DNA from: Planctomyces sp.
GTDB lineage: Bacteria; Planctomycetota; Planctomycetia; Planctomycetales; Planctomycetaceae
Assembly: GCA_019636235.1 (NCBI GenBank)
Contig: JAHBXW010000001.1
Location: 124,001-188,000 of the forward strand
Reading direction: 5' to 3'
DNA length: 64,000 bases
Notes under the pieces: model-generated
Told to the model about the DNA's origin: nothing
Database searches by the model: none
The model's input: the letters and a program-made list of their open reading frames with translations, nothing else
In this document: positions 44,645-57,317 of the stretch, in pieces
How positions within the stretch are numbered: position 1 is the stretch's first letter
Layout of the letters: each line of letters opens with the position of its first letter
Position numbers and translations under genes: made by a program

Positions 44645-46147
44645 TTGCAGCGAACAACCGTCAAACCGGTCCTGGTGGTGACCGCTGGCTCGCTGGCTCA
44701 GATGGCGCTGCAACTGGCAATGCAGACGCTCATCGCCCGTCGGTTCGGCACGGCGACGGAGGTGGACGCTTACGATGCGGCCATCTCACTGCCGATTGTC
44801 CTGTCGGCCGTTCTCGGCCTGCCGATCGGCTCGGTGCTGATCCCGATTGTCAGCCGGGCGGAACAGGATCATGGGTCGGCGGGGGCGTGGAGCGCGGCGA
44901 CGCGGATCGGGCTGCTGGCGGTCGTTTCGACGGCGCTGGCGGCGGCGATCCTGATAGCGTTCGCCCCTGGAATCGTGGACCTGCTGTTTCCAGGGATCGC
45001 TTCTCCAGCGACGCCCGGGCTGTTGCGGACGCTGGCCTGGCTTGTGCCAGCGAACGTGCTGACGGCGTACTGCCAGGCGGTGCATAACTGGCAGGGGCGT
45101 TTCGCGTGGCCGGCGCTGGCGGGCGTGGCCGGTCCGGCGGCAACGCTGGCGATGATCGCGGCGGCCGGCCCGGCAATTTCCATCGATCGCGTTGCGGTCG
45201 CCGCCGTCATCGGCGCGGCTGTGAACGTCGTCATTCAGTTCGCCCCGCTGTTGGGACGTCTGTCGTTTCGCGGAGGACAAGGGGCTTCAATGGCCGCGCT
45301 GCGGCTGCTGTTCCCCTTGCTCGCCAGCAATCTGTATCTGCGGATGGATCCGGTGGTCGACCGGGCATTGGGGTCGGGATTCGATCCGGGCACGGTGGCC
45401 TGCCTGGGGTACAGCGCCCGGGTGATGACGGCGGCGCTCGCGGTCGCCGTGGGCGGCTTGTCGGTCGTCGCGTTTCCACGGATGGCGCGAGCCGCGCAAC
45501 AGGGAGATGCCGAACTGAGCCGCGAGGTTTCGGATTCCTTGCGCGCGCTGCTGACAATCCTCGTCCCGCTCGCGGCGGCGCTCTGGTTCTTCAGCGCCGA
45601 CCTGATCCGCGACCTGTTCGAGCGCGGTCGGTTTCTTCCAGAGGACACGGCGCGCGTGGCCGATTTCGTCCGCTGCTCGCTGGGCATCCTGATTGGCGGG
45701 TCGCTGGGAGAGATGACGGCCCGCGCATTTTATGCCCGCCACGATACGCGCACCCCGGTGGTCGTCGGATCGCTGTTCTTCGTCCTCGCGCTGGCGCTGA
45801 AATTCCTGCTCAGCGGCTGGCTGGGGCCGCGCGGCATTCTGATCGCATCGTCGATATCAATGACGGCCTGCGCGGGGGTGCAACTGCTGCTGCTGTCTCG
45901 ACGCATCGGACGGGAATCGGCCTCGGGAGTGGCGCGGCGGCTGGCGACGACGGCCACGGCCGCGGCGGCCGGAGGCCTTTCCGGCTGGGGGGTGCTGCAA
46001 TTGCATCCGCCGCTGGCGAGCGTGTTGGCGGGCGTCATCGGGTTTGCCGTGTATGCCGGCGTCCTGACGGCCTTGATTCGCTGGCAGCGGCCGGCAGCGC
46101 TGCAAGCGGCGGGGCGTTTGGACGCGGGCTCGGGAGAGTCAGAATGA
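44645..46147 (+). CDS. murJ: MurJ-like lipid II flippase (MviN family)
   Basis: A 500-aa polytopic protein with about 14 hydrophobic helices, of the MOP superfamily flippase type that translocates lipid II to the outer leaflet. The family pattern is present: an early IARRFGTATEVDAYDAAISLP, a central MDPVVDRALGSG and a FERGRF segment. Planctomycetes do have peptidoglycan, and this gene is consistent with it; other MOP exporters of polysaccharide remain possible. The start codon is TTG at 44645 with AGGA about 14 nt upstream. It diverges from gyrA and its stop overlaps the next gene's start (ATGA). Confidence 0.82.
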   Translation: MQRTTVKPVLVVTAGSLAQMALQLAMQTLIARRFGTATEVDAYDAAISLPIVLSAVLGLPIGSVLIPIVSRAEQDHGSAGAWSAATRIGLLAVVSTALAAAILIAFAPGIVDLLFPGIASPATPGLLRTLAWLVPANVLTAYCQAVHNWQGRFAWPALAGVAGPAATLAMIAAAGPAISIDRVAVAAVIGAAVNVVIQFAPLLGRLSFRGGQGASMAALRLLFPLLASNLYLRMDPVVDRALGSGFDPGTVACLGYSARVMTAALAVAVGGLSVVAFPRMARAAQQGDAELSREVSDSLRALLTILVPLAAALWFFSADLIRDLFERGRFLPEDTARVADFVRCSLGILIGGSLGEMTARAFYARHDTRTPVVVGSLFFVLALALKFLLSGWLGPRGILIASSISMTACAGVQLLLLSRRIGRESASGVARRLATTATAAAAGGLSGWGVLQLHPPLASVLAGVIGFAVYAGVLTALIRWQRPAALQAAGRLDAGSGESE

Positions 46148-46365
46148 TCGAGGCGGTCGAGCCGGGGCGATACCGGCATTACAAGGGGCGCGAGTACATC
46201 GTCCTGGGCGTGGCGCGGCACAGCGAGACCGACGAGCCGCTGGTCGTCTATCGACAGGACTACGGCGACCGTGAGCTGTGGGTCCGCCCCCTGGCGATGT
46301 TCCTGGAGACGGTTCCCGTCGATGACCGTGAGATTCCGCGGTTCGACTACGTAGGCCCGGAATGA
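46144..46365 (+). CDS. DUF1653 small protein
   Basis: A 73-aa protein of the DUF1653 family: PGRYRHYKGREYIVLGVARHSETDEPLVVYR in its first half (shown in short pieces here: YRHYKGREY, VLGVARHSET, LVVYRQDYGD) and WVRPLAMFLETV in the second. The fold is a small beta-barrel of unknown function. Its ATG at 46144 overlaps the murJ stop (ATGA), so it is translated together with murJ. Confidence 0.85.
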   Translation: MIEAVEPGRYRHYKGREYIVLGVARHSETDEPLVVYRQDYGDRELWVRPLAMFLETVPVDDREIPRFDYVGPE

Positions 46366-46398
46366 CCGTCCCGTCCGCTCGTTCCGGCGAGCAACCGC

Positions 46399-47790
46399 TC
46401 AGGCGTCCCGTCCGCTGTACAGCGGGGCGATGACTTCGCCGTTCAGCAAATGGTTCGGGCGGCCCAGCGGATCGACGACCACCGCATCCTCCGCGACGCC
46501 GAGCGCGTCGAAGATCGTCGTGCAGACGTCCGCCGGCGACCACGAACGCGACAGCGGGTACGCCGCGATCGCATCGGTCTGGCCGATCACCTGACCCCCG
46601 CGGACTCCCGCCCCGGCGAAGAGTCCGGAATAGGCGCTCGCCCAGTGGTCCCGCCCGGGAATCTTCTCGCCCGGCAGCGTCGAGATCCGCGGCGTGCGGC
46701 CGAATTCGCCCATCACGATGACCAGCGTGTCTTCGATCCGCCCGGTGGCGTGGAGATCGTCCATCAACGCCGCCAAACCCATATCGAGCTGCGGCAGCAG
46801 CGTGTTCTTCAGACGGCCCCAATTGTCGACGTGCGTGTCCCACGTCTGGACGATGCCCATGGCCGCCTGCACGATCGGCACGCCCGCCTCGACCAGCCGC
46901 CGTGCGAGCAGCATCGACTGCCCGAACTTGTTGCGGCCATAGCGCTCGCGGCTTTCGTCGGATTCCCTCTGGATCTGGAACGCCTCGGCGACCTTCGCGG
47001 ACGTCAGCAGCGAGAAGGCGACCTCCTGCTGTTCGCCGAATGAAGCGATGCGAGGATGCCCGCGGAGAACCTCGGATTCGACTCCCCGGTTCAACTGTTC
47101 CAGCATCTGCTGCCGAGTGTGGAGGCGGGGAGACGTCACGCCGGGCTGCAGGCTCAGCGAGTCGACGCGGAACTTCTCGTCGTTCGGGTCCTGGTTGATC
47201 TGCCAGGGGTCGTGCCGGGGGCCCAGGAATCCAGAATATTGTCCGGGCCAGGTCAGGGGCCCTTCTATGAAGTAGTTGGGCAGGGAAACGCCGGTCGGAA
47301 TGCCGTCGTTTCTGGGACGCAGAAAGTCGAGGGCGCTTGCGAGATTCGGGAAGTCGTTTCGGGATTCGACGCGATCGAGGTCGCTGCCGCCGCGGGGGAT
47401 CGGCGTGGGACGGCCCGTGAGGGCCACGTGCGTCGCCAGCAGGTGATTGTGTTCGACGTGGGCCATCGAGCGCAGAATCGACCAGCGGTCCATCTGCGAG
47501 GCGAGTCGGGGCATGTGCTCGCCGATGTGGATGCCCGGCACGGACGTGCCGATCGGGGAGAACTCGCCGCGGATTTCTGAAGGGGCCTCCGGCTTGGGAT
47601 CCCACATGTCGAGCTGACTGGGACCGCCGCTGAGCATCACGATCAATACCGACTTGGCGCGTGCGGCTTCCGCAGCCCGGGCGAGGCGGGCCTGGCTGAA
47701 GGGCAGCGCGGCGCCGACGACGCCAGCGGCCCCGACTTCGAGAAACCGCCGGCGATCAACCTGAAAGCGGGGCGAGACGGGTTCCGGCAT
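46399..47790 (-). CDS. DUF1501 secreted protein (Tat signal), second copy
   Basis: A 463-aa DUF1501 protein. The ATG at 47790 opens a clear twin-arginine signal (VDRRRFLEVGAAGVVGAAL). Landmarks: SVLIVMLSGGPSQLDMWDP, AHVEHNHLLATH, QTWDTHVDNWGRL, VIVMGEFGRTPR, GRDHWASAYSGLFAGAGVRGG and a C-terminal RPNHLLNGEVIAPLYSGR. It differs substantially from the copy at 19615 (RRYFFG signal, different spacing), so it is not a recent duplication. No partner DUF1549 gene lies beside it. It converges with the murJ/DUF1653 pair. Confidence 0.88.
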   Translation of the reverse strand: MPEPVSPRFQVDRRRFLEVGAAGVVGAALPFSQARLARAAEAARAKSVLIVMLSGGPSQLDMWDPKPEAPSEIRGEFSPIGTSVPGIHIGEHMPRLASQMDRWSILRSMAHVEHNHLLATHVALTGRPTPIPRGGSDLDRVESRNDFPNLASALDFLRPRNDGIPTGVSLPNYFIEGPLTWPGQYSGFLGPRHDPWQINQDPNDEKFRVDSLSLQPGVTSPRLHTRQQMLEQLNRGVESEVLRGHPRIASFGEQQEVAFSLLTSAKVAEAFQIQRESDESRERYGRNKFGQSMLLARRLVEAGVPIVQAAMGIVQTWDTHVDNWGRLKNTLLPQLDMGLAALMDDLHATGRIEDTLVIVMGEFGRTPRISTLPGEKIPGRDHWASAYSGLFAGAGVRGGQVIGQTDAIAAYPLSRSWSPADVCTTIFDALGVAEDAVVVDPLGRPNHLLNGEVIAPLYSGRDA

Positions 47791-48067
47791 CCGTGATCGG
47801 TGGGTTGGACGGAGGGATTTTGGCGGGATCGGCTTCGGAGCCGACGTTATATAAGTAACGGTTGATGGGGCTTCAGAACCAGCCCGGCCTTCCGATTCGG
47901 CGGCGTTTTTGACAGATTCGTTCAAGTGGTCCGGAATGCGCGCCGGTGCGATGTCCCGGCCGTGACGCCGCGCCGCCGTCCCTCTAGGATTCCCAGGACC
48001 GGCCGGCCGCCGCAGGGATGCGGCCGGAACGTGGGGACGACTTCGATTCGCTGTTGCCGGAGACCCT

Positions 48068-49228
48068 GTGGAAAGTCGGACGCTGCCTCGCAATCCCACT
48101 CGCGCCGTGAGAATCGGTTCCGTCACGATCGGCGCCGGACATCCGATCGCCGTGCAGAGCATGACGGCGACGCACACGCAGGACATCGACAAGACCGTCG
48201 AGCAGATTCTGGCGCTGGAACGCGCCGGGGCGGATGTCGTCCGGGTGGCTGTCGACAGCCGCAAGGACGCCGACGCGCTCCTCGAAATCGCCCGGCAGAC
48301 GACCGCGAATCTCGTCGTCGATCTGCAGGAGAACTACCGGCTGGCCGAGCTGGTGGCGCCGCACGTCCAAAAGCTGCGCTACAACCCGGGGCACCTGTAT
48401 CACCACGAGCGCGAGAAGCCCTGGCAGGAGAAGGTCCGCTACATCGCCGACGTGGCCCGCGAGCACGACTGCGCGTTGCGGGTCGGGGTGAACTGCGGCT
48501 CGATGGACCCCGATAAGAAGCTGAAGTACGACCCGGCCGACTCCATCTCGCCGATGCTGGAATCGGCGCTCGACCACTGCGAACTGCTGGATTCAGTCGC
48601 TTTTCCTCGCTACTGCGTATCGTTGAAGGATTCGGATCCGAAGAAGGTCATCGAGGCGAACCGCCGGTTCGCGGAACTCCGCCCGGACGTTCCGCTGCAC
48701 CTGGGAGTCACCGAGGCCGGGATGCCGCCGGACGGCATCATCAAGACCCGCATCGCCTTCGAGCAGCTCATCAGCCGGGGCATCGGCGACACGATCCGCG
48801 TATCGCTGACGGTGCCCAACTCCCGCAAGCCCGAAGAGATCGAAGCGGGGCGGAAGATCCTCGAGGACATTTCCGAAGGGCGGGTCCGCAGCGTCGTCAA
48901 TTACGGCCTGCCCACGCTGAACATCATCAGTTGTCCGAGCTGTTCCCGCGTCGAGAACGAGGCGTTCATCGAGCTGGCGCAGGACGTGAAGGCGATGACG
49001 GAGTACGCCCGCGACCACGCCATCACCATCGCCGTCATGGGTTGCCGCGTGAATGGTCCCGGCGAGACGGACGATGCGGACCTGGGGCTGTGGTGCGGTC
49101 CGAACTTCGTGAATCTGAAGAAGGGGCCCGAAGAGCTGGGCGCCTATCCCTACGATGAGATTCTGCCGCGACTGCGACAGGAACTCGACGCCCTGATCGC
49201 CAGCCGCGCGGCTTCGGCGGCTTCCTGA
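48068..49228 (+). CDS. ispG: 4-hydroxy-3-methylbut-2-enyl diphosphate synthase (IspG/GcpE)
   Basis: Converts MEcPP to HMBPP in the MEP isoprenoid pathway, using a 4Fe-4S cluster. Of 386 aa, the TIM-barrel N-terminal part holds [12 protein letters not shown] and YNPGHL; the cluster cysteines are C289 and C292 (CPSC) and C326 ([10 protein letters not shown]), with the Glu after GPG as fourth ligand. Start codon GTG at 48068. Upstream intergenic DNA (47791-48067) separates it from a divergent DUF1501 gene. Confidence 0.95.
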   Translation: MESRTLPRNPTRAVRIGSVTIGAGHPIAVQSMTATHTQDIDKTVEQILALERAGADVVRVAVDSRKDADALLEIARQTTANLVVDLQENYRLAELVAPHVQKLRYNPGHLYHHEREKPWQEKVRYIADVAREHDCALRVGVNCGSMDPDKKLKYDPADSISPMLESALDHCELLDSVAFPRYCVSLKDSDPKKVIEANRRFAELRPDVPLHLGVTEAGMPPDGIIKTRIAFEQLISRGIGDTIRVSLTVPNSRKPEEIEAGRKILEDISEGRVRSVVNYGLPTLNIISCPSCSRVENEAFIELAQDVKAMTEYARDHAITIAVMGCRVNGPGETDDADLGLWCGPNFVNLKKGPEELGAYPYDEILPRLRQELDALIASRAASAAS

Positions 49229-49298
49229 TCGACCCTTCCCGCGCCGACTTCATCGCCCCCCGCCCGCATCCTGTTGACTACCTCCAGAAGCCGCACCT

Positions 49299-51041
49299 GT
49301 GTTCGCCGGACCGCTTTTTCGACGTGAACTGCTGATCGCGCCCCGTCCGCTCAAGCACTTTCTGCTGCGGGCCGGCTATGTCGTCGCGCTCTGCGTGCTG
49401 ATGTACACGGCGGGGCAGGCGACGTTCGGCTGGCGGTCGCTGCAGACCATCGGCGAGTCGGCGGCGTTCGGCAAGTTCCTGTTCGACCTGTTCGCCCTGG
49501 TCCAACTGACGCTGATGATCGCGGTTTCGTTGCTGGCGGCGGCGGGCAGCATCGCCCAGGAAAAGGACCGGCGGACGCTGGTGCTGCTGCTGATGACGGA
49601 TCTCGCCAATCGTGAACTGGTGCTGGGCAAGCTGTTGTCCAGCCTGCTGTCGGTGTTTGTCCTGATCACGGCGTCGCTGCCGGTGTTCTGCTTCATTTAC
49701 CTGCTGGGGGGCGTGTCTCTGTCGCAGGTGTTGTGGACGGAGGCGATCTGCTTCGCGGCGGCGCTGGCGGCCGGTTCGTGGGCCGTTCTCGTCGCGTTCT
49801 GGCGGGAAAAGACGTTCCAGACGCTGGCGGTCAGCGTGCTGGGCACGGTGCTGTTTCTGGGCGTGATTGAAGCGCTGGCGACCGTGCTGGGGGATTCGGC
49901 GGCGGGGCGATTGATCAGCCAGCTCGATCCCTACCGCGCGCTGCTGGCCGTGCTGAGTCCGCTGGCGATGCAGCCGGGCGCGTCGCGTCCGACGGTCGAG
50001 GCCTGGCTGCAGGTGGGTCTGCTGCTGGGGCTGGCGGTGTCGCTGATCGTGACGACGATGCTGCGCGTCCGCGTGTGGAACCCGTCTCAGGCGGCGTTTG
50101 AGCAGGCGGCGACCAAACAGGCCGAGGACGAGGCGGCCGAAGCCGCCGGAGAAACCCGGACCGTGCACCGCAAGGTGTGGACATCGCCCATTCTGTGGCG
50201 GGAGATCTGCACTCTCGCGTACGGCCGCCGGATCGTGTTGATCAAGCTGGCCTACCTGCTCCTTGCGGCGTTCGCGGGTTTGTACCTGTGGCGGACGCCG
50301 GACGATTCAACGCTGCTGCTGGGACTGATTTCACAATCGGGGTTCGCGTTCGTGGCGATCAGCCTGCTGGCGCTGGTGCTGGTGAACGCGCAGGCGGTGA
50401 CGGCCATCACTTCCGAACGGGACGGACAGACTCTGGAACTCGTGATGGTCACCGAGGTGACGTCCCGCGAGTTCGTGCTGGGCAAGCTGGGCGGCATCCT
50501 GTTCAACATGAAGGAAGTGCTGGCGGTGCCGATCGGGTTCGCGCTGGCGGCCTGGTCGCGGGGGCAGTTGAACCTGGAAGAGCTGGTGTTCGTGGTGTTC
50601 GGGTTCGCCGTTCTGGCGATGTTCGCGGCGATGCTGGGCGTGTTCCAGGGGTTGACTCACGAGGCGTCGCGGCAGGCGATCGCCCACAGCCTGGGCACGG
50701 TGTTTTTCCTGTTCGTGGGCATTTTCGTGTGCATGATGCTGATGGTGGAGGCCCGGGCCTCGTACGCGCTGCAGTTGTTTCCGTTCCTGCTGTTCATCCT
50801 CGGCGGGAGTTTCGGGCTGTATACGTCTCTGTCGAAGCGAAACCCGTCGCCGGCGCTGCTGCTGGCGGCCGGAACGCTGCCGATCGTCACGTTCTACGCG
50901 CTGACGTCGTATTTCATCGGGAACTCGGGCTGGGTCTTTTTGACGGTGTTGTTCGCCTACGGCTTCCCGACGGTGGCGATGTACGTGCCGGCGGTCAGCG
51001 GTTACGACGTGGCGTTCGGCCGGGGCGGCGACCGGGAGTGA
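49299..51041 (+). CDS. duplicated ABC-2-type permease
   Basis: A 580-aa membrane protein of ABC-2 permease type made of two similar halves, each with about six helices. The halves share a cytoplasmic segment: AQEKDRRTLVLLLMTDLANRELVLGKL around residue 88, and ITSERDGQTLELVMVTEVTSREFVLGKL around residue 370 (given in short parts in reading; the shared core is REL/FVLGKL). Such fused permeases pair with a separate ATPase; none is adjacent. Start is GTG at 49299; 70 bp separate it from ispG. Substrate unknown. Confidence 0.75.
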   Translation: MFAGPLFRRELLIAPRPLKHFLLRAGYVVALCVLMYTAGQATFGWRSLQTIGESAAFGKFLFDLFALVQLTLMIAVSLLAAAGSIAQEKDRRTLVLLLMTDLANRELVLGKLLSSLLSVFVLITASLPVFCFIYLLGGVSLSQVLWTEAICFAAALAAGSWAVLVAFWREKTFQTLAVSVLGTVLFLGVIEALATVLGDSAAGRLISQLDPYRALLAVLSPLAMQPGASRPTVEAWLQVGLLLGLAVSLIVTTMLRVRVWNPSQAAFEQAATKQAEDEAAEAAGETRTVHRKVWTSPILWREICTLAYGRRIVLIKLAYLLLAAFAGLYLWRTPDDSTLLLGLISQSGFAFVAISLLALVLVNAQAVTAITSERDGQTLELVMVTEVTSREFVLGKLGGILFNMKEVLAVPIGFALAAWSRGQLNLEELVFVVFGFAVLAMFAAMLGVFQGLTHEASRQAIAHSLGTVFFLFVGIFVCMMLMVEARASYALQLFPFLLFILGGSFGLYTSLSKRNPSPALLLAAGTLPIVTFYALTSYFIGNSGWVFLTVLFAYGFPTVAMYVPAVSGYDVAFGRGGDRE

Positions 51042-51200
51042 ATGACCTGCCGGGTCGACGACCGAACCGCGGAGGATGCGGCGGATCGAAGAGGGTGCTT
51101 TCGTTCGCCTGCGAGATTCCGTAGCATCCGGCGCGGCGGCGGGCCGGCGTGCAATTTCCCGTCGCCCCATGATTTTTTGGACGCGAAAGCCTGATTCACC

Positions 51201-53891
<2,691 letters not shown>

Positions 53892-53924
53892 TGCTGAATC
53901 AGCAGCCTTTGGTCAGCGACGCCC

Positions 53925-55121
53925 TCAGTCGAGTTGCATCAGGACGAACTTGAGATACCGCAACTCGGGGCAGGCGATCGGCCAGGGGTGGTCCGCCGGC
54001 TGGCCGGCGACGGTCAGGATCCGGGCGCGGCGTCTAGCCTCGGTGGTCGCGGCGCCGCAGATCTCCAGAAATCGCCCCTCGTCAATGTGGCTTGAGCACG
54101 AACAGGCGGCGAGCAGGCCATCCGGCGCGACGACGCTCGCCGACGCAGCGATCAGCCGAGTGTAGGCCTTCTGCGCCCGTGGCACGGACTTTGACGACGG
54201 CGCGAACGAAGGGGGATCGACGATGACGACCTCCCAGCGGCGCTGCGCGTCCTGTGCCTCGGCAAGGAACGCGAACGCGTCCGCGACGACTCCCGTGTGC
54301 TGCCCTTCGGGAAGGCCGTTCAGTCGCCAATGACGATCGGCCACAGCGATCGCCGGCGCCGCGGAATCGACCGAGGTGACTTCCCGCGCGCCGCCTGCGC
54401 CGGCGGCGATCGAGAAGCCCCCGGTGTACGAAAACAGGTTCAGCACGGTTTGATCGCCGCAGCAATCCCGCATCAACCGGCGGTTCTCGCGCTGATCGAG
54501 AAAGAAGCCCGTCTTCTGACCCTGGATGACATCAGCCGTAAATCGGAGCCCATGTTCGAGAAACTCCGATTCCTGCGGCGGGTCTCCCGTGAGCACGTCG
54601 GGCTTCTGCTCCCGATCGCGCGGCCGGCGCACGACGCCCGCCAGTCGCAGCCGATCCGTCAGAAACTCCGCAATCCCGTGCGCGCCCCAGAATCCCTCGG
54701 GCCCCGGGCCATCCAGCTTGATGACGGCCGTGTCGCCATATCGGTCGATGACCAGCCCGGGCAGGCCGTCCCCTTCGCCATTCACAAGCCGATAGCCCGT
54801 CGTGCCGGGCGGGATCGTCCGCATCCGCAGCAGACTGGCCGCTTCCAGACGCTCGCTGGCCCAGGCGTTGTTCAACTCGCGAGCCCCAGAGGGGTCGCAA
54901 ACCCGGAACGCCAGCGCGCTCTTCGGATCGTAGAACCCGTTCGCGACCGGACGGCGACTCCCGGGGCTGTACAGCGCCGCCAGCGTGCCGGGATGCGCCT
55001 GCGGGGCGTCCCGCAGGGCGTCGCGATAGACCCACGGATGCCCGTCGCGGATTCTGCGCATCAAGTCCCGGCCGAGCTGCAGCCGCAGCGGATCGTGTTG
55101 AGGTTGCAGGAGCGGTTTCAC
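53925..55121 (-). CDS. rlmI: class I rRNA (cytosine-C5) methyltransferase, RlmI-like
   Basis: A 398-aa SAM-dependent methyltransferase with an N-terminal PUA-type region (DGHPWVYRDAL, GTLAALYSP). An EEHUD-like linker (NGEGDGLPGLVIDRYGDTAVI) and a Rossmann SAM-binding domain follow (FLDQRENRR, LNLFSYTGGFSIAAG, VIVDPPSFA). This layout is that of RlmI, which modifies C1962 of 23S rRNA. The GTG at 55121 gives the family length; an in-frame extension to 55226 exists but is low in family content. It diverges from pyrH. Confidence 0.82.
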   Translation of the reverse strand: MKPLLQPQHDPLRLQLGRDLMRRIRDGHPWVYRDALRDAPQAHPGTLAALYSPGSRRPVANGFYDPKSALAFRVCDPSGARELNNAWASERLEAASLLRMRTIPPGTTGYRLVNGEGDGLPGLVIDRYGDTAVIKLDGPGPEGFWGAHGIAEFLTDRLRLAGVVRRPRDREQKPDVLTGDPPQESEFLEHGLRFTADVIQGQKTGFFLDQRENRRLMRDCCGDQTVLNLFSYTGGFSIAAGAGGAREVTSVDSAAPAIAVADRHWRLNGLPEGQHTGVVADAFAFLAEAQDAQRRWEVVIVDPPSFAPSSKSVPRAQKAYTRLIAASASVVAPDGLLAACSCSSHIDEGRFLEICGAATTEARRRARILTVAGQPADHPWPIACPELRYLKFVLMQLD

Positions 55122-55374
55122 AAACAGTGGGGGGCGCCGGGCCGGCGCTCTCGAAGGGCCGCGGGAGGATCGGAATCCCGCAGCATAGCCCGGTTGCGTC
55201 GGGGCTGTGAGCGAAGCCGCTTCCAAAAGTCGCGGCGGGCCGGCGGAACGACTCCGGGCCTCGGCGCGGCGCTGCGTTTTCGCGGCGATCCGCTATCTTG
55301 CGGCGAGCCTCGGCGATTTCCCTAACGGCTCCGGGGCCGATCAGCGACTCCCCGATTTCAGCGAGAATGACTCG

Positions 55375-56127
55375 ATGTCCGATTCCCGAATGTCCGCCGG
55401 TTTCAAACGCGTCGTGCTGAAATTGAGCGGGGAAAGCTTCTGCCGCAGCCGGGAAGGGGGCATCGCGATGGCCGAGGTGTCGGCGACCTCCCGGCAGATC
55501 AAGACGATTTACGACGCCGGCGTGCAGCTCGCGATCGTCTGCGGCGGCGGCAACATTCTCCGCGGCAAGCAGTTCGCGGCCGTCAGCGAAGCCATCAACC
55601 AGCCGACCGCGCATTACATGGGCATGCTGGCGACCGTCATCAACGGCCTGGCGCTGCAGGATGCGCTGGAGAATGAAGGGGTGCCGACGCGGCTGCAGAC
55701 GGCGATCCGCATGGAGGGGGTCGCGGAACCCTTCATCCGCCGCCGCTGCGTGCGGCATCTGGAAAAGGGGCGGGTGGTGATTCTGGCCGCCGGAACGGGC
55801 AGCCCGTTCGTGACGACGGACACCGCCGCGGCGCTGCGGGCTCGAGAAATCGATGCGGACGCTGTCCTTAAGGCGACGCGCGTCGACGGAGTGTACTCGG
55901 AAGACCCGGAACGCAATCCGCACGCGGTCCGGTACGCGGAAATTTCGTACCGGGACGTGCTGCAGAAGGGGCTGCAGGTGATGGACGCGCAGGCCGTTCA
56001 CCACTGCATGGAGGCGAAAATTCCGATCCTGGTGTTCAACTTCCAGCGCGAGGGGTACATGCTGCGGGCTGTGCAGGGGGAACGTGTGGGAACGCTGGTG
56101 CACGCTGGAGCTCCGAGCCCCGTGTGA
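55375..56127 (+). CDS. pyrH: UMP kinase
   Basis: Phosphorylates UMP to UDP; hexameric amino-acid-kinase-fold enzyme of pyrimidine synthesis. 250 aa. Motifs: [54 protein letters not shown] and [13 protein letters not shown] 55375 was chosen as the first Met before the conserved core; an ATG five codons later is possible. The usual downstream partner frr (ribosome recycling factor) is absent; an HNH gene follows after 382 bp. Confidence 0.93.
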   Translation: MSDSRMSAGFKRVVLKLSGESFCRSREGGIAMAEVSATSRQIKTIYDAGVQLAIVCGGGNILRGKQFAAVSEAINQPTAHYMGMLATVINGLALQDALENEGVPTRLQTAIRMEGVAEPFIRRRCVRHLEKGRVVILAAGTGSPFVTTDTAAALRAREIDADAVLKATRVDGVYSEDPERNPHAVRYAEISYRDVLQKGLQVMDAQAVHHCMEAKIPILVFNFQREGYMLRAVQGERVGTLVHAGAPSPV

Positions 56128-56509
56128 CGTCCCGCGGCGCGCCAGAAACGTCGCCTCGACTGTGCGGCGCGTCGCCGGAGAATTTCGGCAGGCGCGTAGC
56201 GCGGGCGGGCTGCGGAGCGCGCCGAGCTTGTCGACGCTCGCCGAGTCTGGCCCCCGGGACCCGCCCCGAAACCGAGGCTTTGAGGGCCATCGGGCGCGAA
56301 CTTTTCTCCGGGTTTGCCGGTCCTCTATGGCGAACGCGGCCATTGCCGCGGCGCGGGCATTCATGAAGAATCGTGGTAGCGTCGGCCCGCTGCACTGTCG
56401 TTCACGACGTGAACAGTTATGATCCGGTTCCCGACGGACGCTCCGCTCACGGATCGACGGCGGCGTCTGGAGCAGTGAAAAGGTCGACCGCACCGATACG
56501 GCGAGTTCG
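56128..56509. other. intergenic region upstream of the HNH gene
   Basis: 382 bp without credible coding content. Near its right end is an interrupted palindrome GTTCAC-GAC-GTGAAC (56400-56414), followed at 56418 by TATGAT, a -10-like hexamer; see the promoter entry. Nothing else is recognised. Confidence 0.5.
56400..56423 (+). promoter_or_regulatory. possible operator and -10 upstream of the HNH gene
   Basis: The palindrome GTTCAC-N3-GTGAAC (56400-56414) lies just before TATGAT (56418-56423), a 5-of-6 match to the -10 consensus. The -35 region (CTGTCG at 56395, spacer 17) matches only 3 of 6, so this is a weak promoter or one that needs an activator. About 86 nt of leader would precede the ATG at 56510. 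Confidence 0.3.
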
Positions 56510-57106
56510 ATGGTCTCTGCAGTCCTCAATCGTCCGACGCTGGTGCTTAACCGGAACTGGCAGCCGGTGGGCGTGGCGACGGTGTCGCGGTCGTTGACCC
56601 TGGTCTTCAACGACACCGCCCGGGTCGTCGACCCCCACGACTTCCAGCAGTACAACTGGGATGACTGGTCGCGGATTTCCCCGAAGTGCGATGAGCCCTT
56701 CGTGCAGGCCGTGTCCTTCCGGCTGCGGGTCCCCGAAGTGATCGTGCTGCGGCACTACGACCGTGTGCACACCAGCGTGGTCACGTTCAGCCGGCGGAAC
56801 ATTTACAAGCGCGACCGGTACACCTGCCAGTACTGCGGCGATCAGCCCGGCTCGGAGGAGCTGACGATCGACCACGTGCTGCCGCGTTCCCTGGGCGGCG
56901 GGTCGACATGGGAGAACTGCGTGCTGGCCTGCGTGGCCTGCAACAAGCGCAAGGCGAACCGGACTCCGACGCAGGCGGGCATGCCGCTGTTCAAGCCGCC
57001 GGTCCGCCCGGCCTGGAAGCCGATGTACGCCTGGCACGCGGTGCGGATCGAGAGCTGGTCGAAGTTCGTCAGCGAGGCGTACTGGAACGTCGAGATGGAC
57101 GAGTAG
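56510..57106 (+). CDS. HNH endonuclease family protein
   Basis: A 198-aa protein with a zinc-stabilised HNH domain in its second half: C106 and C109 (CQYC), the metal-site DH at 121-122 (TIDHVLPRSLGG), an Asn (WENCVLACVACNKRKAN) and a second CxxC pair. The N-terminal 95 residues (LVLNRNWQPVGVATVSRSLTLV) are typical of the 'HNH endonuclease' family that is nearly universal in planctomycetes and cyanobacteria as single genes. Such proteins are usually chromosomal, without a known phage link; role unknown. ATG 56510. Confidence 0.9.
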   Translation: MVSAVLNRPTLVLNRNWQPVGVATVSRSLTLVFNDTARVVDPHDFQQYNWDDWSRISPKCDEPFVQAVSFRLRVPEVIVLRHYDRVHTSVVTFSRRNIYKRDRYTCQYCGDQPGSEELTIDHVLPRSLGGGSTWENCVLACVACNKRKANRTPTQAGMPLFKPPVRPAWKPMYAWHAVRIESWSKFVSEAYWNVEMDE

Positions 57107-57317
57107 TCTCCCGGAGTCGGCTGTCCCGGGCGCCCCAGCGGCGTCCGGACGCCGGCTTCGGACGGTTCCGCGCGCCGCCTCCGCTGTGGAGCGCCATCGG
57201 CCATTGAACGCTGTTGGAACGCGGGCTTGCCGCAAACGGGCGTGCCGCGGAAGATAGGCGGACCGGCGGAACTCCTGCTGGCCCCGCCTTTCCTTGTGAC
57301 CTCTCTCGCCGGAATCC

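Noticed and set aside
47846-47851. TATAAC (minus strand) as a promoter for the second DUF1501 gene
   Set aside because: The upstream hexamer at the right spacing does not resemble a -35; too weak to list as a feature.
53892-53904. Palindrome TGCTGA-A-TCAGCA between acnA and rlmI as terminator
   Set aside because: A one-base loop cannot form a hairpin and there is no T-run.
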